NCBI GenBank assembly: GCA_016235155.1
Contig: JACRLW010000133.1
Coordinates: 1 to 33,428, forward strand
Length of the DNA: 33,428 bases
Origin: Planctomycetota bacterium
GTDB taxonomy: Bacteria > Planctomycetota > UBA1135 > UBA2386
Reading direction: 5' to 3'
Shown here: positions 8,947 through 17,819 of the stretch, piece by piece
Layout of the letters: every line of letters begins with the position of its first letter
How positions within the stretch are numbered: the stretch's first letter is position 1
Position numbers and translations under genes: made by a program
Notes under the pieces: model-generated
What the model saw: only the letters and a program-made list of their open reading frames with translations
Database searches by the model: none
Told to the model about the DNA's origin: nothing

Positions 8947-8950
8947 CCTC
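8947..8950 (-). promoter_or_regulatory. Putative ribosome-binding site that decides the CTG start of subtilase 1
   Basis: GAGG on the minus strand lies eight bases upstream of CTG 8938. Paralogs 2 and 3 have GAGG ten bases before their ATG starts (11617-11620 and 14403-14406) in a similar pyrimidine-rich context. The shared position supports initiation at the CTG. This is inference from alignment by eye. Confidence 0.45.
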
Positions 8951-8984
8951 GGCTGAGACGCCCCGTCGCGGGACGGTTGATCGC

Positions 8985-11606
8985 TCAGTTGCCCGCGACG
9001 ATACGCAACGCGTTCGAGAACGCGAGGCCCAGGCCGTTCGCCGTCGGGTCGACGACGATGTACTGCGTGTGCAGCCGCGCCCCGAGCAGGCTCAACTGGT
9101 TCGGCAGCGGGAAGTTGACGCTTGCGGCGCCGTTCGCATCCGTGTTCGCGGTCGCGGACAGCTCGGTGCTCGCGAGCAGCGAACAGGCGGGTGCTCCGAA
9201 CGCGGCGAGGGAGAACGGCAGGCTGCCGCCGAGCCACGCCGAGTCGGAGGCGCCGATCATCAGCACGGCGCCGGTGGTCGGCTTGGCCAGCGTCAGCGCG
9301 AGCGCCAGCGAGGTGCCGATCGACGGCGTTCCGGTCGCGGAGTGCGACGGCACGGCGTTGTTGGTCCCGCCGCCGGCGCAGAGGATCCGCACGCCGGGGC
9401 GCGTGACGAGCGTGGAGATCGTCCAGGCGCCGGTCGCGAACGTGAGGCGCGAGTACGCCGTTCCGGTCGTGCCGGCGCTCAGGTGCGAGAGGATCGTCGT
9501 CTGCGCACGGTGATCGACGCCGATCCACACGTTGCCCGCGGGTATCGCGACCGGCGATGCGAACGTGCCGGCGTAGAAGCCCGGAGTGCTGCCGATCGTG
9601 ACCGTCGTCTGCGCGATCGGCGTCGTCGCGGGGACTCCGGCGGTGTTGGCGTAGATCGCCGCGGCGACGGTGACCGGCCCGCCGGTGTTGCTCTGCGAGA
9701 AGATCTCGAAGCCGCTGACCGAGAGCGCGGCTGCCGTGGGCACGGCATAGGCGTACTCACGGTTGCGCAGGTTGTTGACGATCGTCCCGCCGTTGCCGTT
9801 GATCGACGCGCAGACGTTCGGCGTGAGGCCGGTGCCCGGACAGCCGAGGCCGTAGCTCGTGACGCTGCCCATGAAGCCCGAGCCGGGCGCATCGGTCCAC
9901 GCGTACGAGAACGGCTGCGTCGTTCCGCCGCCGATCGACGCGGCGCGCGTGCGGACCGTCAGCGTGCCGGTGACCGGTGACGCGAAGCGCACCATTTCGT
10001 AGAGGTTGCGCGGGGTCGTGGAGCTCTGGATCACCGCGCCGCCGGCGTCGAGGATCTCGAGTTCGAGGTTCGACCACGCCGTCGACGCGAGGTCGAGGCG
10101 ATGCCACGCGATCGCGATCGCAAAGGTCTGGCCCGCGACCGAGGGCAGCGAGAAGGTGTGCGTCGGCGTGGTCGTCGAGACCGACGCGCTTCCGAACTGG
10201 CCGGCGGCGGCTGTTGCGTGGGAGCGGTCGTTGCGCAGGAAGCCCATGCCGAAGTCGTTGCGCGTCAGACCGGGGTTCTGCGCGGCGATGTTCTCGCTGG
10301 ACGCGAGCAGGATCGCCTTGGTCTCGACGGCGGTGAGGAAGGGTAGGCGACCGCGGAGTTGGGTCGCCGCGCCGCACACTTGCGGCGAGGCCATCGACGT
10401 TCCCGAACCGGTGTAGTTGCCGGCCTCGTTGTCGCGGGCGGCCATGATCGTCGAGACGCCGCAACCCCCGATGTCGGGGTAGAAGCGCTGCGTGTCGCCC
10501 GACATCGGGCCGCGCGACGAGAAACTCGCCACCGTCTTGCTGGTCGGCGTGATCGCGGCGACGGCGAGGCCGTTGGCCGCGCTCTGGCTCGAACCGGTCG
10601 AGCCCGCGGCCGGACCGGAGTTGCCCGCCGCGACGCAGACCATGATGTCGGCGTTGAGCGCGGCCGAGTCGAGAGCTTGCTGCGACGCTTCGATGGGACT
10701 CGGCGAACCGCTGTACGAAAGGTTCGCCGCGACGATCCCGTACTGCGCGCGGTCGGCGGCCATCGACTGCCAGGCCGTCGCCATCACCGCGGTGCTGCTG
10801 TTGCCGTTGGTCGCATTCGCGATCGAGTAGCCCGCGATCCCCGCGAGCGGGGAGTGGCCGTCGTCAGCGCTCGCGGTGCCCCAGTCAGCGCCCGCGACGA
10901 TGCTCGCGACGCCGGTGCCGTGGCCGTGCACGTCGTCGGGGACCATCGTGCCGAGTTGGCGATTGACGAGGAGCCGGCTGCCGCCGATGCCGCCGCCGCT
11001 GAGGTTCGTCGGGTCACCGTTGACGAAGTAGGTGCGGTGCGGGCGTCCCGTACCGGCCATGTCCGAGTCCTGACCCGTGTCCATGATCCCCGCGGTCTCG
11101 CCGAGGCCCTTGTGACCCGCGGCCTGGAGTGCGTCGGCGTTGTGATTGCTCGCGTTGGTCGCCGTGATGATGAGCGCGGGATGCTCTTCGTCGGGCTGCA
11201 CGAACGCGATGTTCGGCAGCTTGCGGAGCTCGTCGAGGCGCGTCGGATCGATCTCGACCGCAGCCGCGTTGATCAACCACCATTGGTCCGTCACGCGCGC
11301 GCCGAGGCGTTCGGCCGCGGCGGCGAAACCGGCCTGATCCGCGACGGTCGCGCGCTCGAGACCCGCGACGATCGCGTCGACCTCGGCGGCGGGACGGCGC
11401 GCGAGGATCGCCGCGCGGAACGCGTTCAGATCGAAGCTGCGCGTGCGGAAACAGGCGATCCAGCGCTCGGTGCCCGGGCGTGCACCGGGCAGGCCGTGCG
11501 CCGCGGTGCCGGCGAGGATCGGAGCGGAAGTGACGGCGTCCTGGGCGGCGACGGAGAGCGCAATGCCCAGGGCGAGCGCGATGGCCCGCGTGAGGTGGAG
11601 CTTCAT
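8985..11606 (-). CDS. Secreted subtilisin-like S8 serine protease, paralog 2
   Basis: This 873-residue exported protease starts at ATG 11606 with GAGG ten bases upstream. The signal peptide MKLHLTRAIALALGIALSVA ends AAQD. The propeptide contains GARPGTERWIACF and EVDAIVAGLERATVADQAGF. The S8 triad is D176 (GIMDTGQD), H229 (HGHGTGVAS) and S404 (SGTSMASPQV), with oxyanion Asn329 in VAAGNSGP. The peptidase domain continues to about residue 500. A jelly-roll-like region (VRFASPVTGTLTVRTRAA) comes next. Then come a Cys-containing module (CPGTGLTPNVCASINGNGG) and a repeat-like SGFEIFSQSNTGGPVTVAAA segment. The C-terminal domain shared with other secreted proteins here ends LGLAFSNALRIVAGN. An open frame continues to 11873 without homology. 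The product probably matures by propeptide removal outside the cytoplasm. Confidence 0.93.
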   Translation of the reverse strand: MKLHLTRAIALALGIALSVAAQDAVTSAPILAGTAAHGLPGARPGTERWIACFRTRSFDLNAFRAAILARRPAAEVDAIVAGLERATVADQAGFAAAAERLGARVTDQWWLINAAAVEIDPTRLDELRKLPNIAFVQPDEEHPALIITATNASNHNADALQAAGHKGLGETAGIMDTGQDSDMAGTGRPHRTYFVNGDPTNLSGGGIGGSRLLVNRQLGTMVPDDVHGHGTGVASIVAGADWGTASADDGHSPLAGIAGYSIANATNGNSSTAVMATAWQSMAADRAQYGIVAANLSYSGSPSPIEASQQALDSAALNADIMVCVAAGNSGPAAGSTGSSQSAANGLAVAAITPTSKTVASFSSRGPMSGDTQRFYPDIGGCGVSTIMAARDNEAGNYTGSGTSMASPQVCGAATQLRGRLPFLTAVETKAILLASSENIAAQNPGLTRNDFGMGFLRNDRSHATAAAGQFGSASVSTTTPTHTFSLPSVAGQTFAIAIAWHRLDLASTAWSNLELEILDAGGAVIQSSTTPRNLYEMVRFASPVTGTLTVRTRAASIGGGTTQPFSYAWTDAPGSGFMGSVTSYGLGCPGTGLTPNVCASINGNGGTIVNNLRNREYAYAVPTAAALSVSGFEIFSQSNTGGPVTVAAAIYANTAGVPATTPIAQTTVTIGSTPGFYAGTFASPVAIPAGNVWIGVDHRAQTTILSHLSAGTTGTAYSRLTFATGAWTISTLVTRPGVRILCAGGGTNNAVPSHSATGTPSIGTSLALALTLAKPTTGAVLMIGASDSAWLGGSLPFSLAAFGAPACSLLASTELSATANTDANGAASVNFPLPNQLSLLGARLHTQYIVVDPTANGLGLAFSNALRIVAGN

Positions 11607-11696
11607 GTGGACGGGTCCTCGATGGGGAGACGAAGGCGTTCTCTCGGCGGCAGGGCTCGAGTCACGCGAGGCGGGCCGGGGAACACTAATGCGCTC

Positions 11697-11721
11697 GGCG
11701 GCGCGCACAAGCCGCGCCGCC
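11697..11721 (-). terminator. GC-rich hairpin between subtilase paralogs 3 and 2
   Basis: There is a perfect 9-bp inverted repeat, ggcggcgcg / cgcgccgcc, with a seven-base loop, starting ten bases after the stop of paralog 3. No T-run follows, so it is at best a weak or factor-assisted terminator, or an mRNA-stabilising hairpin that separates expression of paralog 3 from paralogs 2 and 1. Confidence 0.4.
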
Positions 11722-11731
11722 GGCGGAAGCT

Positions 11732-14392
11732 TCAGCCGCCGATGACGATGCGGAGACCGTTGCTGGTGACGAATCCGAGCGCGTTCACGTCGCGATCGGC
11801 GATCAGCACCTGACCGAAGAACTCGGCGCCGCCCAGCGCGGGATCCAGCGGCACGTTCAGGACGCTTCGCCACTCACCCATGGGGCTCGTGAAGATCACG
11901 CTGGTGACGTCGGTGCTCGTGAGGAGCGAACAACCCGGTGCACCGAATGCGGCGAGCGGGAACGGCAGCGGGCCGCCGGCGAAGACCGAGTTCGAGAAGC
12001 CGTACGCCAGCACTCCCGCCGTGCCTGGTTTCGCCCGCGAGGCCACGAGTTCGAATGCGCGGCCGATCGTGGGAGTGCCCGTCCCCGTGAAAGACGGGAC
12101 CGCGGGCACGAGCGCGCAGGTCGCGCGCACGGAACTGCGGGTGACGAGCGACGAGCGGGTCCAGGCTCCCGCGCCGAACGCCGGGCGCGAGTAGGCGCCG
12201 TTCGCGGTCCCCGCCGTGAGTTGCGAGACCCAGGTCGTCGTCGCCCCGTGGTCGATGCCGATCCAGAAGCGACCGAGCGGGATGTTGACCGGCGTCGCGA
12301 AGGTTCCGCGCCAGAAGCCGGGAGTCGTGCCGATCGTGACCGTCGTGGTTGCCAGCGGCGTCGTCGTCGGCTCGATCCCCGTGACGCCATAGAGCGCGGC
12401 GCTGACCGTCACGGGCGACCCGGTGTTGGACGCCGAGAAGATCTCGAAGCCGGCCAGCGTGAGCGGGATCGTCGTGGTGAGGTCGTAGGCCAACTCCGCG
12501 GCGGAGGTCTGATTGGTGAGCGTCCCGCCGGCGCCGTTGAACGAAGCGCAGAGCGGTCCGATCGGTCCGCTGCCGATGCAACCGGCGCCGAACGGCTCGA
12601 GGCGGCCGCGCGGCGGACCCTCGAACCACGCGAACGCGACGTTCTGCGAGGTCGTGCCCGAGATGGACGTCAGGCTGATGCGCACGGTCAGCGTCTCGGT
12701 CGCGGTCGCGTCGAAGCGCACCATTTCGTAGAGGTTGCGGGGCGTCGCCGAGCTCGCGACGGTCGCGCCGCTCGCGTTGCGAACCGAGAGATCGACGTTC
12801 GACCAGCCGGTCGTCGTGAGCGCGATCCGGTACCACGCGATCGCGATGCCGTAGTTTCGGCCGGCCACGACTGGGACCGTGAAGGTCTGCAACGGAGCGG
12901 CGGTCGTGAGGGCGCGCGTGCCGAAGTGGCCGGCGGCGGCGACCGTATGGGCGCGGTCGTTCTTCAAAGCACCCATGCCGAAGGCATTGCGGTCGAGTCC
13001 GGGATTCGACGCGCTGACGTCATACGTCGAGCTCAGCAGGATCGCCTTGGTCTCGAGGGCGGTGAGTGCGGGGAACCGACCGCGCAGCTGGGTCGCGGCG
13101 CCCGCGACCTGCGGCGACGCCATCGACGTGCCGGAGGCCGTGAAGTCGCCGGTCTCGTCGTTGCGGGCCGCCATCACCGTGTCGACGCCGCACGCGCCGA
13201 GGTCGGGGTAGAAGCGGGTCGTGTCCCCCGACAAGGGGCCGCGCGACGAGAAGTCCGCGACGACGAAACTCGTCGGATGCAATGCGGCGACGGCGAGCCC
13301 GTTCGCCGCGCCCTGGCTGCCGCTGGTCGATCCGGCTGCAGGACCGGAGTTGCCCGCCGCGACGCAGATCATGATGTCCGCGTTCAACGCCGCCGAGTCG
13401 AGTGCGCGCTGGGCGGAGTTCGTCGGGCTCGGCGATCCGCCGTACGAGAGGTTCGCCGCGACGATGCCGTACTGCGCGCGATCCGCCGCCATCGACTGCC
13501 ACGCCGACGCCATCGTCGTGCTGCTGCTGGCCCCGCCCGACACCTGGTTCGCGATCGCATAGCCGGCGATGCCCGCGAGCGGGGCATGGCCGTCGTCGGC
13601 TCCGCCGGTACCCCAGTTCGCGCCGGCCGAGATGCTTGCGACGCCGGTGCCGTGACCGTTCTGGTCGTCGGCATTGAGCGCGCCGATCTGCCGGTTGATC
13701 AGCAGGCGGCTTCCGCCGAGCCCGCCGCCGGTCTGGTTGTTCGGATCGCCGTTCACGTAGTACACGCGGTGCGGCCGGCCGGTCCCGTTCATGTTCGAGT
13801 CCTGGCCCGTGTCCATGATGCCGACCGTCGCGCCGAGACCACGGTGGCCCTGCGCCTGGAGCACGTCCGCGTTGTGGTTGTTGGCGTTGGTCGCGGTGCG
13901 GATCGCGAGTTCGACGAGGCGATCCGGCTCGACCGAGGCGACGTTTCGCAGCGCGCGCAGTGCGTCGAGCTGCGCGGGGTCGATGTCGACGGCGGCAGCG
14001 TTGATCAGCCACCATTGCGCGACGATCGTCCCGCGGAGGCGTTCGAGTTCACCGGCGAAGCCGGCCTGATCGACGACGACCGCGCGCTCGAGGTCGGCGA
14101 CGATCGCGTTCACTTCCACAGCCGGACGCCTGGCGAGGATCGCCGTGCGGAATGCATCGAGCTCGAAGCTCCGGCTCGCGAAATGCACGATCCAACGCTC
14201 GGTGCCGGGTCGGGCGCCGGGGATGCCGTGGACGCTCGACTCGTCGGAGACGGGCGCGTCGAGTTCGAGAGGGGCGAGGCGTTGCCCACTCGTCGTCTTC
14301 GGCGCGGCTTGCGCGAGACCGAGTGGGGCAGTGGCGAACGCGGCGACGATCGCCAGCGCGAGGACGCGGCCTCGCGTTGCAGCGGCGGACAT
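11732..14392 (-). CDS. Secreted subtilisin-like S8 serine protease, paralog 3
   Basis: This exported protease of 886 residues starts at ATG 14392, ten bases after GAGG. The signal peptide includes VLALAIVAAFATAPLGLAQA. The propeptide matches the other copies (HGIPGARPGTERWIVHF). Triad residues are D194 (GIMDTGQD), H247 (NGHGTGVAS) and S423 (SGTSMASPQV); the oxyanion Asn is in VAAGNSGP. It is the most divergent copy: the HGHG before the catalytic His is NGHG, the linker after the peptidase domain differs, and the C-terminus ends LGFVTSNGLRIVIGG. It lies 125 bases upstream of paralog 2 on the same strand and is first in transcription order. Divergence within the array suggests an older first duplication and a more recent split of paralogs 1 and 2. 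Substrate specificity cannot be inferred. Confidence 0.93.
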   Translation of the reverse strand: MSAAATRGRVLALAIVAAFATAPLGLAQAAPKTTSGQRLAPLELDAPVSDESSVHGIPGARPGTERWIVHFASRSFELDAFRTAILARRPAVEVNAIVADLERAVVVDQAGFAGELERLRGTIVAQWWLINAAAVDIDPAQLDALRALRNVASVEPDRLVELAIRTATNANNHNADVLQAQGHRGLGATVGIMDTGQDSNMNGTGRPHRVYYVNGDPNNQTGGGLGGSRLLINRQIGALNADDQNGHGTGVASISAGANWGTGGADDGHAPLAGIAGYAIANQVSGGASSSTTMASAWQSMAADRAQYGIVAANLSYGGSPSPTNSAQRALDSAALNADIMICVAAGNSGPAAGSTSGSQGAANGLAVAALHPTSFVVADFSSRGPLSGDTTRFYPDLGACGVDTVMAARNDETGDFTASGTSMASPQVAGAATQLRGRFPALTALETKAILLSSTYDVSASNPGLDRNAFGMGALKNDRAHTVAAAGHFGTRALTTAAPLQTFTVPVVAGRNYGIAIAWYRIALTTTGWSNVDLSVRNASGATVASSATPRNLYEMVRFDATATETLTVRISLTSISGTTSQNVAFAWFEGPPRGRLEPFGAGCIGSGPIGPLCASFNGAGGTLTNQTSAAELAYDLTTTIPLTLAGFEIFSASNTGSPVTVSAALYGVTGIEPTTTPLATTTVTIGTTPGFWRGTFATPVNIPLGRFWIGIDHGATTTWVSQLTAGTANGAYSRPAFGAGAWTRSSLVTRSSVRATCALVPAVPSFTGTGTPTIGRAFELVASRAKPGTAGVLAYGFSNSVFAGGPLPFPLAAFGAPGCSLLTSTDVTSVIFTSPMGEWRSVLNVPLDPALGGAEFFGQVLIADRDVNALGFVTSNGLRIVIGG

Positions 14393-14597
14393 GCGGGAGG
14401 GACCTCTAAGGCGGGAACGGCGGCAGGCGAGGCGGGCGGCGGGAGGGTACGAGCCCGCCGCTCGGACGGGAAGCGGCTGCGCTGCGGTCGTCCAAAAGCG
14501 CGCCTCGGCGTCGGCCATTCATCGTGGTCGATGCGGCGGACCGCTGGTTGGGTGAGTCGGCCGTTCCCACCGGCTGAAGTGCAACGCATCGGTTCGT

Positions 14598-15806
14598 TCA
14601 CGTCGGTGGCGAAGCGCAGCGGTGGTCGATCCGAGCCGCCCATGCGAAGCCGAACGCCGCCATGCATCCGACACCGAGGCAACCGAACCACAACCATGCG
14701 GGGCCGAGCCGGTCGAACGCCCAGGTCCCGGCGATCGGGGCCAGCAGGAACGCGAGCGAGTGCACGATCGTCAGGAGCGCCATGTAGCGGCCGCGGTCGC
14801 CGGCGCCGGCGCGCGAGGAGACCCACGCCATGAGCAGGGGTGACTCGAGCATCTCGCCGAGGGTCCAGACGGCGACCGCGACAGCCCCGAACCAGAACGT
14901 CGTGCCAAGAGGAGTCATGCCGAAGCCGATCGCGATGAGGAGCGCGCCGAGCGCAACAACCGGCAACGGATGGCGATAGCGCAGCGCATGCACGAGCGCC
15001 ATCTCCACCGCGACGATGATCAGGGAGTTCGACGCGGAGAGCAGTCCGATCGCTGCTTCGTCGAGTCCGTAATGGCGTTCGTAGTGGAGCGGCGCCGTGA
15101 AGAAGAACTGCATGAACACCATCGCGACCGCGAAGGTCGACGCGAGCACGACGATGAACGCGCGGTCTCGCCACGGTCCAAGACCCGCGCCTTCCGCTGC
15201 AGCGTCGGGTTCGGCCTGCGTCGCGAGTCGCGACCGCAGGGCGATCAGGAGCAGCGCGGCGAGCACCGAGGTGGCGCCGTCGATCCAGAACAGGAGCGCG
15301 TAGGCCCGCTGCGCGAGCACGCCGCCGATCGCGGGCCCGATGCTCCAGCCGAGGTTGACCGCGAGCCGCGCGAGGGCGAATGCCTTGCCGCGCAGCGCAG
15401 GCGGGCAGTTCGCGGCGAGCATCGCGTAGTTCGCGGGGCGGAACGCATCGGCGACGAGACCGAGCACGAACAGGGCGCCTGCGATCGCCGTCGCCGTCCG
15501 GAGTTCGCCCAGAACGACGAACAGGATGCCGCTGCCGAGCAGGCTCGCGACCTGCACGGGCCATGGCCCGATGCGATCCGTCGCCCGACCTCCGACCCAG
15601 GCGCCGAACATCGACCCGAGTCCGAAGCAGCCCATCAACAGGCCCGCTTCGCCGATCGAGAAGCCGCGCTCGAGCGTCAGCCACAGCGTGAGGAACGGCA
15701 CGACCATCGTCCCCGCGCGGTTGACGAACGCGACGGCGCAGAGCCACCAGACCGACGCCGGCAGGGAGGCGTAGGCGTCGCGGAAGAAGCGGAGGGCGGC
15801 GCGCAC
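14598..15806 (-). CDS. Major facilitator superfamily transporter
   Basis: This is an inner-membrane transporter of about 402 residues with roughly twelve hydrophobic segments, so full MFS length. The chosen start is GTG at 15806 (VRAALRFFRDAYASLP), just before the first helix; an open frame extends to 16304 but is Arg/Glu-rich and overlaps the ABC transporter gene. The family signature between helices 2 and 3 appears as FGAWVGGRATDRIGPWPV, matching the G-x3-D-R/K pattern. The helix 5 motif appears as LAVNLGWSIGPAIGGVLA. This type is often a drug or metabolite exporter, but the substrate cannot be read from sequence. It diverges from the ABC exporter across 69 bases, so both may share a control region. 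Confidence 0.88.
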   Translation of the reverse strand: MRAALRFFRDAYASLPASVWWLCAVAFVNRAGTMVVPFLTLWLTLERGFSIGEAGLLMGCFGLGSMFGAWVGGRATDRIGPWPVQVASLLGSGILFVVLGELRTATAIAGALFVLGLVADAFRPANYAMLAANCPPALRGKAFALARLAVNLGWSIGPAIGGVLAQRAYALLFWIDGATSVLAALLLIALRSRLATQAEPDAAAEGAGLGPWRDRAFIVVLASTFAVAMVFMQFFFTAPLHYERHYGLDEAAIGLLSASNSLIIVAVEMALVHALRYRHPLPVVALGALLIAIGFGMTPLGTTFWFGAVAVAVWTLGEMLESPLLMAWVSSRAGAGDRGRYMALLTIVHSLAFLLAPIAGTWAFDRLGPAWLWFGCLGVGCMAAFGFAWAARIDHRCASPPT

Positions 15807-15875
15807 GGGCGGCGAGGGTAGCCGGGGCCCGATCGCAGGTTCGCGACCGGTGCGGCAATCGCGTAGCGTCGCGGC

Positions 15876-17792
15876 GTGTCCGAGTCGCACATCGATCCAT
15901 CGTCGAAGTCGCCACCGCCGCGCACGAGCCGCGCGCGCTTCGCGGCGTTCCGGCAGAGTTGGCATCGCGATCCGGGCGGCAGCGGTGAACACGGCGGCGA
16001 CGGCGGGAAACGGGGCGAAGAACGGCGTCGCGGCGGACTGCGTCGCTATCGCGTGTGGCTCGGACCGCGGCTCGGTGAACTCGTCGCCGTCCTCACGCTC
16101 GGCGTGATCGGCATCGGATTCGACCTCGCGTGGCCGCTCGTCAGCAAGCACCTCTTCGACCACGTGATCCTCGACGACGCGCGCGACGTCGCCGTGCGGC
16201 GATCCGAGCTGCTCGTCGTCTCCTCGGTGATGCTCGGCGTGTTCCTCCTCGGCAGCCTGGCCGGGTTCTGGCGCAATCTGCGGACGACCCTGCTCACCGC
16301 GCACCTCGCCTTCGACCTGCGCTTGCAGCTCTTCGCGCGCATCCTGCGGTTGCCGCTCGACGACGTGCAGGGATTGAAGACGGGCGGCGTGATCTCACGC
16401 CTGTCGAGCGACGTCGACAACACGACCGGACTCGTCCAGAACGCGATCCTCAATCCCGCGCTCGCGGGACTTCGGCTGGTCGCGACGTTGGCCGTGATGT
16501 TCTGGCTCGAATGGCGCCTGGCGCTCGCCGCGGTCGTGATCATGCCGCCGGTGATGATCGTGCACGGCCGGTTCATTGCCCGCGTCCGGCCGATCTGGCG
16601 ATCGATCAGCGTCGACCGCCAGGAGATCGACGCTCGCGTCGGCGAGGCGATCTCGGGCTTGCGCGTCGTGCGCGGCTTCGCGCGTGAGCGCGCGGAGACG
16701 CGGCAGTTCGCCGTCGGCCATCACACCGTGATGCGGAAGCAGGTGTTGTCGGCGCGAACGCACGGCGCCGTCAACCTCGTGTGGGGATTGATGATGCCGA
16801 TGGCGACGTTGACGGTCGTCGCCTATGGCGGTTGGCTCGTGATCGCGGGCGTCACCACCGTCGGCACGATCATCGCGCTGCAGGCCTATCTCTGGCGCCT
16901 GCTCGATCCCGTGATGCAGATCGCCAACTCGATCGCCGAGACCCAGCGCGGTCTCGCGGCGATGGAGCGGGTCTTCGACCTGCGCGATCGGCCCGCCGAG
17001 ATGCCGGACCGACCCGGCGCCGTCGCGGCCGGGCGCACGATCGGCGAACTGCGGTTCGAGCACGTGTCGTTCGGCTACGGCGAGGGCCGCGCGGTGCTGC
17101 ACGACGTGCACCTCGTGGTTCGCGGCGGACAGACGGTGGCGTTGGTCGGACCGAGCGGCGCAGGCAAGACCACGCTCGCCGATCTCGTCGCGCGCTTCCA
17201 CGATCCGACCGGCGGCCGCATCACCATCGACGGCGTCGACCTGCGCGACATCGGACTCCAGAGCCACCGGTCGCGACTGGGGATCGTCCAGCAGGAGACC
17301 TTCCTCTTCGACGGCACCGTGCGCGACAACCTCCGCTATGCCCGTCGCGGCGCGAGCGACGCGGAGGTCCTCGACGCGGCACGCCGCGCGAACGCCCACG
17401 AGTTCATCAGCAGGCTCCCGCTCGGCTACGACACGGTGATCGGCGAGCGGGGCGTGAAGCTCTCGGGCGGCCAACGCCAGCGCGTCTCGATCGCGCGCGC
17501 ACTGCTCGCCGACCCGGCGATCCTCGTCCTGGACGAGGCGACCTCCAACCTCGACACCGAAAGCGAGCGCCTGATCCAGGACTCGCTCGGCCGACTGCTC
17601 CGCGGCCGCACCACGTTCGTGGTCGCGCATCGCCTCAGCACCATCGCGAACGCCGACCAGATCGTCGTTCTCGAGAGCGGCAGCATCGTCGAGCGGGGGA
17701 CGCACGAGGAACTCATGGCGCGCGGCGGGCGCTACCGGCGGATGGTCGAACTCCAGGCGGCCGGGGTGATCGACCCGTGGGGAGACGGCTGA
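15876..17792 (+). CDS. ABC exporter: fused membrane and ATPase domains
   Basis: This is a 638-residue type IV ABC exporter half-transporter (MsbA/LmrA-like) in the inner membrane, expected to work as a homodimer because no second half is adjacent. The start is GTG at 15876. The first 55 residues are a hydrophilic Arg/Gly-rich extension not usual in the family; a later start is possible. Six membrane helices span about residues 66-350. The ATPase domain has Walker A GPSGAGKTT (K431), a Q-loop at IVQQETFLFDGTVRDNL, the signature LSGGQRQR (529-536), Walker B ILVLDE (E554), and the H-loop VVAHRLS (H585). The substrate is unknown; lipids, peptides and drugs are all possible. It is divergent from the MFS gene. 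Confidence 0.93.
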   Translation: MSESHIDPSSKSPPPRTSRARFAAFRQSWHRDPGGSGEHGGDGGKRGEERRRGGLRRYRVWLGPRLGELVAVLTLGVIGIGFDLAWPLVSKHLFDHVILDDARDVAVRRSELLVVSSVMLGVFLLGSLAGFWRNLRTTLLTAHLAFDLRLQLFARILRLPLDDVQGLKTGGVISRLSSDVDNTTGLVQNAILNPALAGLRLVATLAVMFWLEWRLALAAVVIMPPVMIVHGRFIARVRPIWRSISVDRQEIDARVGEAISGLRVVRGFARERAETRQFAVGHHTVMRKQVLSARTHGAVNLVWGLMMPMATLTVVAYGGWLVIAGVTTVGTIIALQAYLWRLLDPVMQIANSIAETQRGLAAMERVFDLRDRPAEMPDRPGAVAAGRTIGELRFEHVSFGYGEGRAVLHDVHLVVRGGQTVALVGPSGAGKTTLADLVARFHDPTGGRITIDGVDLRDIGLQSHRSRLGIVQQETFLFDGTVRDNLRYARRGASDAEVLDAARRANAHEFISRLPLGYDTVIGERGVKLSGGQRQRVSIARALLADPAILVLDEATSNLDTESERLIQDSLGRLLRGRTTFVVAHRLSTIANADQIVVLESGSIVERGTHEELMARGGRYRRMVELQAAGVIDPWGDG

Positions 17793-17794
17793 AC

Positions 17795-17817
17795 GGCGGT
17801 CCGGCCCCTCCGGCGCC
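17795..17817. terminator. Hairpin between convergent ABC exporter and mqnE genes
   Basis: The imperfect inverted repeat ggcg-gt-ccgg / ccgg-cgcc has a five-base loop and a two-base bulge. It sits in the 27-base gap between two convergent stop codons and could act as a bidirectional terminator. There is no clear T-run on either side. Confidence 0.35.
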
Positions 17818-17819
17818 CG

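Larger units (their letters stand above)
6317..14392 (-). repeat. Tandem array of three paralogous subtilase genes
   Basis: Three genes of nearly equal length (2622, 2622 and 2661 bases) lie head to tail with spacers of 46 and 125 bases. They encode the same domain order: signal peptide, propeptide, S8 domain, beta-rich modules and C-terminal domain. Paralogs 1 and 2 are clearly closer to each other than to paralog 3. Long near-identical blocks around the triad mean the array is a substrate for unequal recombination. Confidence 0.85.

Noticed and set aside
15807..16304. N-terminal extension of the MFS gene up to 16304
   Set aside because: The added 166 residues are charged, lack membrane helices, and overlap the ABC transporter gene; the GTG at 15806 fits the family.
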